Source: Thermoplasmata archaeon
GTDB taxonomy: Archaea > Thermoplasmatota > Penumbrarchaeia > Penumbrarchaeales > Penumbrarchaeaceae
Assembly (NCBI GenBank): GCA_023145185.1
Contig: JAGLEG010000065.1
Span: forward strand, 1 to 7,311
DNA: 7,311 bases
Direction: 5' to 3'
Positions 1 through 4,451 of the stretch are shown here, in pieces. The notes under the pieces are model-generated. The model was not told where the DNA came from, did no database searches, and saw only the letters and a list, made by a program, of their open reading frames with translations. Positions within the stretch are counted from its first letter, which is position 1. Each line of letters starts with the position of its first letter. The position numbers and the translations under genes were made by a program.

Positions 1-8
1 AAAAACGG

Positions 9-29
9 AGTGCGGATGCCGGGATTTGA
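9..29 (-). repeat. Displaced copy of the tRNA-Gly 3' end (att-like direct repeat)
   Basis: These 21 bases are identical to 197-217, which is the last 19 nt of the tRNA-Gly gene (second half of the T-loop to the discriminator base) plus two flanking bases. The match stops sharply at both ends. Read on the minus strand, the copy lies downstream of the intact gene in the same orientation, which is the arrangement left when a tyrosine integrase inserts an element into the 3' end of a tRNA gene (intact gene at one end, 3' fragment at the other). The copies are only 188 bp apart, too little for a working element, so this would be a remnant, or one end of a larger array continuing left of the window. 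It is followed on the minus strand by a T5 run (positions 5-1). Identity is seen; the attachment-site role is inferred. Confidence 0.7.
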
Positions 30-79
30 CGCTGCCATAATTCCTATGTTGATATGTGAATGGATCGGAATTAGGCGCG

Positions 80-123
80 CTTGTAATCCTGTAAACAGAA
101 AACGATATAAGCCGGATTACAAG
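80..123. repeat. Perfect 10-bp inverted repeat with 24-nt spacer
   Basis: The arm CTTGTAATCC at 80-89 is the exact reverse complement of GGATTACAAG at 114-123. Transcribed RNA could form a 10-bp hairpin with a 24-nt loop. It lies between the two tRNA-end copies, in the stretch that would be element-derived. It could be a recombinase or regulator binding site, part of a decayed tRNA anticodon arm with an intron, or chance. No function can be assigned. Confidence 0.55.
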
Positions 124-128
124 ACCAA

Positions 129-152
129 GGTTCAAATCCCGAAATCCTGCAC
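129..152 (+). repeat. Degenerate inverted copy of the tRNA-Gly 3' end
   Basis: On the plus strand this reads GGTTCAAATCCCG followed by AAATCCTGCAC. The intact tRNA (minus strand, 220 to 198) reads GGTTCAAATCCCG followed by GCATCCGCAC. The first 13 bases are identical, and the rest matches with one inserted base and two substitutions, about 20 of 24. The first part is the nearly universal T-loop, so some similarity would be expected of any tRNA fragment, but the shared tail argues for a copy of this gene. I could not fold a complete tRNA around it: the T-stem is mispaired and no matching 5' acceptor strand with a D-arm is found upstream. Confidence 0.45.
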
Positions 153-198
153 GGGATCCTATTTCAGATTAATATACGCTATATCCAATAGGATAAAG

Positions 199-271
199 TG
201 CGGATGCCGGGATTTGAACCCGGGCAAGTAGCTTGGGAAGCTACGGTCCTACCGAGCTAGACCACATCCGC
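199..271 (-). tRNA. tRNA-Gly (anticodon CCC)
   Basis: A complete 73-nt cloverleaf is read on the minus strand. The acceptor stem pairs GCGGATG (271-265) with CATCCGC (206-200), with discriminator A at 199. The D-arm is closed by GTC/GAC. The anticodon stem is GTAGC/GCTAC with loop TTCCCAA, giving anticodon CCC at 237-235, which reads the GGG glycine codon. A four-base variable loop precedes a T-arm with perfect CCGGG/CCCGG pairing around TTCAAAT. CCA is not encoded, as is usual in archaea, so it would be added after transcription. No intron is present. The last 19 nt also occur as a detached copy about 190 bp downstream, which suggests that this gene has served as an integration site. Confidence 0.97.
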
Positions 272-304
272 ATTTGCTGGGAACCACCGAATGTAAGATG
301 GGTA

Positions 305-312
305 GATAAATT
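305..312 (-). promoter_or_regulatory. Probable TATA box for tRNA-Gly
   Basis: On the minus strand this reads AATTTATC, centred about 37 bp upstream of the mature tRNA 5' end. That spacing would allow a short 5' leader removed by RNase P. The box sits against the stop codon of the upstream DUF5611-like gene. This is called from position and A/T content only. Confidence 0.4.
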
Positions 313-315
313 CTT

Positions 316-627
316 CTAGAGGCCGCCTTTCTTGGCCTTCGCCTTGAGCCTTTTCAACCTCTGCTTGGAGTTGAAACCAGTGGCCGTCTCGAGAAACGCA
401 TTCCTCTTCCTCATGGTGTCCAGCACCTCGTCATCGGGAACAGAAACGGTTATGATCTCCATGGATAGAGAGGATTTGGTGGAAAGTTTGCTCCTGATGG
501 GCTGCATGGCCCCATATCTGGAGACGAACCAATCCCCGTCCTTCTCCACGTTTCCGAAGATCTCCTTCATGAGCTCCCCAAGCTTTTCACCCTCGATATT
601 GGAACCGAGGCCCCTTTTTACGTCCAT
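316..627 (-). CDS. DUF5611-like small conserved archaeal protein
   Basis: About 103 residues starting MDVKRGLGSN, with the pattern KRG...G..L..LMKEIFG...DGDWFVSRYGAM and a strongly basic C-terminal tail (KQRLKRLKAKAKKGG). The KRG opening, the G-[DN]-W-F-V-S-x-Y-G-A core and the length match my memory of the uncharacterised archaeal DUF5611 family; the assignment is from memory. No catalytic motif or membrane segment is visible. It starts 65 bp after the radA stop on the same strand and is probably cotranscribed, but a link to recombination is only suggested by position. I chose ATG at 627 because GGAGG (630-634 on this strand) precedes it, although only two bases away, and because family members begin close to the KRG motif. 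A GTG at 660 would add 11 residues but has no visible ribosome binding site. The lysine-rich tail could contact nucleic acid or the ribosome, which is speculation. Confidence 0.75.
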   Translation of the reverse strand: MDVKRGLGSNIEGEKLGELMKEIFGNVEKDGDWFVSRYGAMQPIRSKLSTKSSLSMEIITVSVPDDEVLDTMRKRNAFLETATGFNSKQRLKRLKAKAKKGGL

Positions 628-692
628 TTCCTCCAACGTGATCCCTCGGACGATTATCACAGGACTCGTTCAAAAGGTTTTTCATCAAACCA

Positions 693-1637
693 TCAGTCCC
701 TGATCCCTTCCTCTACTACCGTGAAGACCGCCTCGCCCTCGGGCAGGTTGGGAGAATCGATCAACCTGGCGATACGGCGGTTCCCCTTGGATTTTCGAAG
801 ATACAGCCTGAATGTGGATGTATGGCCGATTATGTGCCCGCCGATGGCCCGTGTGGGGTCCCCGAAGAAAGCGTCCGGTTTGGCGGAGACCTGGTTGGTA
901 ACTGCGATCACGCAGCCGTTGATCTCTCCGAACTGCAATAATGCATGCATGTGCTTGTTCAGCTTCTGCTGTCTATCTGCAAGGGCGCCCCTTCCGATGT
1001 ACTCGGCCCTGAAATGAGCGGTGAGCGAATCCACCACAAAAAGTTTGATGCTGTGCTCCTTGGCGACCTCTTTCGCCTTATCCACCAGAAGCATTTGATG
1101 GTGGGAGTTGTAGGCCCTGGCGACGTGTATGTTCTTGAGAACCTCATCGGGGTCCATGTCCTGTCCAATGCACATCTGGATTATTCTCTCGGGGCGGAAA
1201 GTATTCTCGGTATCGATATATACGACGTGGCCGCCAAGGCCACCCTCCTCCTCCGACCTCTGAACGTTTACACACAGTTGATGGATGATCTGGGTCTTGC
1301 CGGAGCCGAACTCACCGTAGAACTCGGTAATGCTGTTGGTCTCAAGGCCACTTCCAAGCAGATCGTCCAGGGCCTTGGACGACGTGGTCAGCTTTGCGAC
1401 GTTCCTTCTCCGTTCAAGGACCTGATCGCCGGTCTCGAACCCGCCGATATTGGCCATCCTCCTGGCCGCAACGATGATCTTCTTGGCCACCGCCTCCCCT
1501 ATGTCGGCCACCTCCGCCAGGGTGGTATGGGACTCCACCGCGATCGTCATTATATCCTCATACCCCGATTCCTTCAACTTCTCGGCCGTTGCGGGTCCTA
1601 CCCCGGGGAGCTCTTCCACCGTTAATTCATCAGACAT
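693..1637 (-). CDS. radA: DNA repair and recombination protein RadA
   Basis: A 314-residue archaeal RecA/Rad51-family recombinase. It forms ATP-dependent filaments on single-stranded DNA and carries out homologous pairing and strand exchange. Residues 5-60 form the N-terminal helix-hairpin-helix domain (LPGVGPATAEKL at 10-21, with a second hairpin near IGEAVAKK). A linker follows with FETG at 67-70, at the place of the FxxA-type polymerisation motif; the last position is Gly here. The ATPase core has Walker A GEFGSGKT (108-115), the downstream IDTENTFRPERI segment (141-152), Walker B LFVVDS (199-204), and an L1/L2 region that includes TNQVSAKPD (247-255) and GG(H)IIGH (266-271). Length is normal for archaeal RadA, and no intein or truncation is present. 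The ATG at 1637 follows AGGTGG (1642-1647) with a four-base spacer. The nearest upstream gene ends 81 bp away and a TATA-like box lies between, so it probably has its own promoter, with the DUF5611-like gene downstream in the same transcript. Confidence 0.98.
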   Translation of the reverse strand: MSDELTVEELPGVGPATAEKLKESGYEDIMTIAVESHTTLAEVADIGEAVAKKIIVAARRMANIGGFETGDQVLERRRNVAKLTTSSKALDDLLGSGLETNSITEFYGEFGSGKTQIIHQLCVNVQRSEEEGGLGGHVVYIDTENTFRPERIIQMCIGQDMDPDEVLKNIHVARAYNSHHQMLLVDKAKEVAKEHSIKLFVVDSLTAHFRAEYIGRGALADRQQKLNKHMHALLQFGEINGCVIAVTNQVSAKPDAFFGDPTRAIGGHIIGHTSTFRLYLRKSKGNRRIARLIDSPNLPEGEAVFTVVEEGIRD

Positions 1638-1641
1638 TATA

Positions 1642-1682
1642 CCACCTAGGTCAGGCTGACAGCTTCTTCCTCTCTTATTAAA
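1642..1682 (-). promoter_or_regulatory. radA promoter (TATA-like box) and ribosome binding site
   Basis: On the minus strand TTTAATAA (1682-1675) is a plausible TATA box. A start about 25 bp further on, near 1650, would give a leader of roughly a dozen bases holding the ribosome binding site AGGTGG (1647-1642), four bases from the ATG. The box is flanked by a pyrimidine-rich tract on its upstream side; CCTCTCT at 1669-1675 and AGAGAGG at 1695-1701 are inverted copies around it. The promoter is called by position and composition. Confidence 0.5.
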
Positions 1683-1718
1683 GTTGAGAGTGAGAGAGAG
1701 GGGGATGCGAATGTTTAA

Positions 1719-2774
1719 TCAGTTCCCATCAAGGAACTCCTCGACCAGTGGCAGGTAGTCCTGATGCTTGATGGTTAAGGTATTGGAGGGAGAGTAGAGA
1801 TTGATGTACGGTTCTTTTCTCCAGGTACAGAACTCCTTGATCAGCTTCGTGTACATCTCCTTGCCCTCTGCGTATTTCTCGAAATCCATGAAGAGGGATA
1901 GAGAGGCCCCCTCCGTGTTCCCGTACACGGAGAAGAAGCTGGGGAGGTGAAGTTTAGAGGACGGAGGTGCCGTTCCCAGCTCGTCGTCCTTCTTGGTATA
2001 TTCCATATCCACCATTGTGAGGATATTGAAACCAAGCTGTCGATAATCGATCACCCTGGTCTTTCTGATCACTCCCAGCTCCAGAAGCTCCTTCCTGTGC
2101 CTTGCCACGGCCTGTCTCGTGGTGTTGAGGAGGTCTGCGATCTTGTTATCGGGCATGTCGGGATTATCAAGTATGCCCCTGAGGATCATCTTCTCCTTGT
2201 TGGATAGATGATGGATCTTCTCCCTCGCCTTCTCAAGGGAGCTCTCCTTCTCACTTTCATCGGCGACCGGGTTGATGTTGAACGCCCTCTCCAGAACTGC
2301 CGTATAGTCGAAGTTCTTGTTGATGATGGATGTGGAGAGAGGGTAGAGGGACCGGTGAGGATTCTCGCCGTCATATATGCCCATCTCCCTGAGTTCGACC
2401 TCCTGGTTGAGCTCCGTGATCTTGTACTGGGTGTAGTTCTTGTAAAGCGAAAGGAAGAAGATGGTATCTCCAAACACCATGGCCGTGTAGGTGTTGGGGT
2501 ATTTCTCGAAGATCTTGATCAGCTTTTCGGCATCCTTCCTGGTGTCTGTCTGCCTGGTGAGGGAGGACCAGAACACCGAGAGGATCTCGTAGTCCATGAT
2601 CTCCACGTTGGGGATGATCTTGTCCTTGATGAGATCGCTCCTTTTCATCTTGTTCTTGATGGCGTTCAGGGTGGACATCCTCACCTTGATCTTCTCTGAG
2701 AGCTGCCTGTCGTTGAGCATGGGGTACCTGACAAGACCCCATAGGATCTTTTTCTCGTTCTTGGAAAATTTCAT
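1719..2774 (-). CDS. Double winged-helix Lrp-like transcriptional regulator
   Basis: A 351-residue protein with a repeated architecture. A winged-helix DNA-binding domain at about residues 4-52 (LNDRQLSEKIKVRMSTLNAIKNKMK) is followed by an alpha/beta domain at about 55-120 that ends in YKNYTQYK. After a charged linker (170-190), a second winged helix lies at about 190-240 (MPDNKIADLLNTTRQAVARHRKELLELGVIRK), followed by a second alpha/beta domain to about 327. Each half resembles an Lrp/AsnC unit, a helix-turn-helix followed by a possible ligand or dimerisation domain, so one chain could mimic a dimer. No signal peptide or membrane segment is present, so it should be cytoplasmic and bind DNA. 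It is homologous along its whole length to the protein at 4452-5564. The ATG at 2774 has AGGT (2785-2782) seven bases upstream. Target genes and effector are unknown; the radA gene lies downstream on the same strand. Confidence 0.8.
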   Translation of the reverse strand: MKFSKNEKKILWGLVRYPMLNDRQLSEKIKVRMSTLNAIKNKMKRSDLIKDKIIPNVEIMDYEILSVFWSSLTRQTDTRKDAEKLIKIFEKYPNTYTAMVFGDTIFFLSLYKNYTQYKITELNQEVELREMGIYDGENPHRSLYPLSTSIINKNFDYTAVLERAFNINPVADESEKESSLEKAREKIHHLSNKEKMILRGILDNPDMPDNKIADLLNTTRQAVARHRKELLELGVIRKTRVIDYRQLGFNILTMVDMEYTKKDDELGTAPPSSKLHLPSFFSVYGNTEGASLSLFMDFEKYAEGKEMYTKLIKEFCTWRKEPYINLYSPSNTLTIKHQDYLPLVEEFLDGN

Positions 2775-2807
2775 TTGATCGACCTACCGTATTACAGTTG
2801 GGCCCCC

Positions 2808-2820
2808 CCTGCATCGCAGG
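2808..2820 (-). other. Short hairpin in the leader of the regulator gene
   Basis: CCTGC and GCAGG flank the three-base loop ATC, beside a run of seven C residues (2803-2809). It would lie in the predicted leader of the 1719-2774 gene, about 35 bp before the start codon. A five-base stem is weak evidence; it may be chance or a modest regulatory structure. Confidence 0.25.
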
Positions 2821-2853
2821 AGATGTCCGATGGGTGGGTGAATTATCAAGAGT

Positions 2854-2866
2854 ACATAAATATTTT
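2854..2866 (-). promoter_or_regulatory. Probable TATA box for the regulator at 1719-2774
   Basis: On the minus strand this reads AAAATATTTATGT, the most A/T-rich stretch upstream of the gene. Transcription starting about 25 bp downstream, near 2833, would give a leader of roughly 60 nt. That is longer than for the other genes here and leaves room for the small hairpin at 2808-2820 and a ribosome binding site at 2782-2785. Confidence 0.45.
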
Positions 2867-2917
2867 GGAATTTAGGGTAAAATGTGCCCCCTTTGACCGC
2901 CTTCAGCCGGGTGTATC

Positions 2918-2932
2918 TACAAAAATAGTGCC
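2918..2932 (-). terminator. Possible T-run terminator of the bactofilin-like gene
   Basis: About 35-45 bp after the stop codon of the 2964-3887 gene, the minus strand carries a TATTTTTG stretch. Archaeal RNA polymerase commonly terminates at short T-runs without a strong hairpin. It also lies between that gene and the promoter of the next one. The call rests on position and the T5 run only. Confidence 0.35.
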
Positions 2933-2963
2933 ATCGATGTAATTGTGGCCCTCCGCTGTGACC

Positions 2964-3887
2964 TCAATCCTCGTGCACCAATCCCTCCAGGGAATCCACG
3001 CCCCCCTCGAACCTGAGTATGCGCTCCTCGATGGCGCAGTCCCCCTCGGGCATGATCTTGATGCCCTCCTCCCCCCGAAGCGTGCCCTCCACTATGGTGT
3101 CGGGCGTGATCACAATATTTTTTGACCTGATGTCTCCCCCTATGCGCGCGGCGTGGTGGATGACCACCTCCGTTCCGGAGGATATCTTTCCGTTGATGAC
3201 CACGTTCTCCCCGATATAGATCCGTTTGCCAGCGATGATATCCCCGAAGATCTGTGCCTCGTTCTCGATCTCGACGTCCCCCTCCGCCTCTATTGTTGAG
3301 ACGATCTGGCTTCTGGGTCCGATCTTGACATCCCCGGCAACAAAGAGCCTCTCCCCCTCGAGTTTTGAGCCCTTGGGAAGGTAGGTGAAGTTACGGGATA
3401 TGAGGAAATTGTCCTCACCCCCGTCCTCCAGCTCCTTGAAGAACTCCTCCACCTCTGTGGAATCGCTCCTCTTGATCAGCTCCAGGAGGTAGAGAAGGAT
3501 GTAGACGATCACGGATATCGGGTTCCTGATATTGATGAACCCCTTGGATTCGATGGTGTCCGGATCGATATCGACGCCCTCGCCAATGTCAAGGTTCTTT
3601 CCAACGACCACCTCTCCCTTGATGATGGACCTCTCCCCCAGGAATATGTCGGAGTCTCCCGTGATGTCTCCCGCGATCCTGCAACCCTTGTCCACCCTTA
3701 TGTCACCAAGGGCTATCAGGTCGCCCCGGATCTCTACGAACTCCCCGAGAAATAACCTCCCCTCCGTGATGATACCTCTGTGGAACTGTGCACGATCGGA
3801 GATAATGATATCGTTCTTGCACCTGAGGACCTTCTCCTCGAGGACCGTATCTTCCGGAAGGAAGCATATCGACCTGTCAAACACCAT
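2964..3887 (-). CDS. Bactofilin-like beta-helix (polymer-forming) protein with internal duplication
   Basis: A 307-residue protein made of two runs of short beta-strand repeats of the kind that build right-handed bactofilin or left-handed hexapeptide beta-helices (for example GDLIALGDIRVDKGCRIAGDI and GDVEIENEAQIFGDIIAG). The halves, about 9-108 and 169-275, both begin with a related motif: FLPEDTVLEEKVL at 9-21 and YLPKGSKLEGERL at 169-181. Between them is a hydrophobic stretch at 124-138 (ISVIVYILLYLLELI), then an acidic linker (about 141-160). Bactofilins are polymerising scaffold proteins of bacteria, and related proteins occur in some archaea. That fold is my best guess from the repeat pattern; a hexapeptide acyltransferase is less likely because no catalytic residues stand out. 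The central segment could bind membrane, placing the helices on its inner face. The ATG at 3887 follows a TATA-like box by about 40 bp; the ribosome binding site is weak. It lies 66 bp downstream of archease on the same strand. Confidence 0.7.
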   Translation of the reverse strand: MVFDRSICFLPEDTVLEEKVLRCKNDIIISDRAQFHRGIITEGRLFLGEFVEIRGDLIALGDIRVDKGCRIAGDITGDSDIFLGERSIIKGEVVVGKNLDIGEGVDIDPDTIESKGFINIRNPISVIVYILLYLLELIKRSDSTEVEEFFKELEDGGEDNFLISRNFTYLPKGSKLEGERLFVAGDVKIGPRSQIVSTIEAEGDVEIENEAQIFGDIIAGKRIYIGENVVINGKISSGTEVVIHHAARIGGDIRSKNIVITPDTIVEGTLRGEEGIKIMPEGDCAIEERILRFEGGVDSLEGLVHED

Positions 3888-3924
3888 TTACATCCCAACG
3901 ACCATGTCCCCTAATCGTCGGTTT

Positions 3925-3934
3925 ATTTATATAA
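3925..3934 (-). promoter_or_regulatory. Probable TATA box for the bactofilin-like gene
   Basis: The minus strand reads TTATATAAAT here, the best match to an archaeal TATA box in the window. A start about 27 bp downstream, near 3902, would give a leader of about 15 nt. The box lies within the 66-bp gap after archease, so this gene need not depend on the archease promoter. Confidence 0.6.
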
Positions 3935-3941
3935 CATTTAA

Positions 3942-3953
3942 GGGGGACTCCCC
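3942..3953 (-). terminator. Small GC hairpin directly after the archease stop codon
   Basis: GGGG and CCCC around a three-base loop form a short hairpin abutting the archease stop codon (3956-3954), followed on the minus strand by TTAAAT. It could assist termination of archease transcripts, but a four-base stem is marginal and archaeal terminators rarely need one. Confidence 0.25.
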
Positions 3954-4400
3954 TCAGATATCCAGAAGTATCCTTCCCTCCCATCCCCCCGCCACGGTTT
4001 TCAGGTAAGCCCCATGATACGTCGCCGCCTTGATCTCCAATCCCTCCGCCCCTTCCGGGATCTCACAACGACACTTCACTGCATCGAGGGCCAATCTATA
4101 GGGCCCATCTCCGGAGAGGTCCACCCGAATATCAGTAAGTATGATCCTCTCCGCATCGAGGAGGTACAGGGCCTCCGAGATGAGGTCCACCAGGATGAGG
4201 TCAAGGGAGTTCGCCTCGAGAACTACCCCTGTCCTCTCCCCCTTCTGGACCTCGAACCTGTCAGCAACGGCCCCGTATAGACCATTCACCATTCGGGACA
4301 GCACGACCCCGGGGGAATCACCATATCCAACGAGCCAGATATCGGCAGTATGGTCCTCGTATGCCGTCCCCTTGAGATCGGGTTGAAAGGCCGTCATCAT
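3954..4400 (-). CDS. Archease (activator of RtcB-type RNA ligase)
   Basis: A 148-residue protein. Archease assists the tRNA-splicing ligase RtcB by speeding formation of the ligase-guanylate intermediate and allowing multiple turnover. The family signature is visible: YEDHTADIWLVGYGDSPGVVLSRMVNGLYG at about 14-43, then LEANSLDLILVDLISEALYLLDAE at 62-85, and near the end IKAATYHGAYL followed by GGWEGRILLDI. The aspartates of the DHTADI motif and of the terminal LDI correspond to positions proposed to bind metal in archeases. The same frame stays open to 4748, but the extra 116 residues are antisense to the divergent regulator and resemble no archease, so I start at ATG 4400 (or the adjacent ATG 4397). 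A TATA-like box centred about 27 bp upstream implies a nearly leaderless mRNA. No rtcB is present in the window. Confidence 0.93.
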   Translation of the reverse strand: MMTAFQPDLKGTAYEDHTADIWLVGYGDSPGVVLSRMVNGLYGAVADRFEVQKGERTGVVLEANSLDLILVDLISEALYLLDAERIILTDIRVDLSGDGPYRLALDAVKCRCEIPEGAEGLEIKAATYHGAYLKTVAGGWEGRILLDI

Positions 4401-4451
4401 CCAGATGCCAGTGATGGGGCCGAATATAAATCCTCGTATAATATTTAACAA
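4401..4451. promoter_or_regulatory. Shared divergent promoter region with a bidirectional TATA-like box
   Basis: These 51 bp separate the archease start (minus, 4400) from the regulator start (plus, 4452). ATATAAAT at 4424-4431 reads ATTTATAT on the other strand and is centred about 25 bp from the plus-strand ATG and about 27 bp from the minus-strand ATG. Both distances fit leaderless transcripts, which are common in archaea. A second A/T-rich box, TATAATATTTAA (4438-4449), could instead serve the plus strand with a start near 4470, beside an alternative ATG at 4473. No ribosome binding site precedes the ATG at 4400 or 4452. Confidence 0.6.

Noticed and set aside
12..152. A second, plus-strand tRNA gene with an intron, suggested by the TTCAAAT loop at 131-137 and GCGGATG at 12-18
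   Set aside because: The T-stem is mispaired, no D-arm or clear anticodon arm can be placed, and GCGGATG there is simply the complement of the detached tRNA 3' end.
10..231. Plus-strand open frame of 73 codons
   Set aside because: It runs through the repeat region and into the antisense strand of the tRNA gene, with no ribosome binding site or recognisable protein features.
945..1625. Plus-strand open frame of 226 codons opposite radA
   Set aside because: It is antisense to a full-length RadA with intact motifs; its composition is that of a complementary-strand shadow.
693..1637. RadA paralog RadB, or an intein-bearing RadA
   Set aside because: The N-terminal helix-hairpin-helix domain is present (RadB lacks it) and the coding sequence is uninterrupted at normal length.
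2208..2699. Plus-strand open frame of 163 codons opposite the regulator gene
   Set aside because: It is antisense to the well-supported winged-helix regulator and shows no domain of its own.
2964..3887. Reading the beta-helix protein as a sugar or serine acyltransferase, or as a CRISPR-like or tandem DNA repeat array
   Set aside because: The repeats are at protein level and degenerate, with no repeated DNA units, and no conserved catalytic His stands out.
3532..4008. Plus-strand open frame of 158 codons
   Set aside because: It is rich in Ser, Pro and Met, as expected for the complement of the beta-helix gene, and crosses that gene's promoter and the end of archease.
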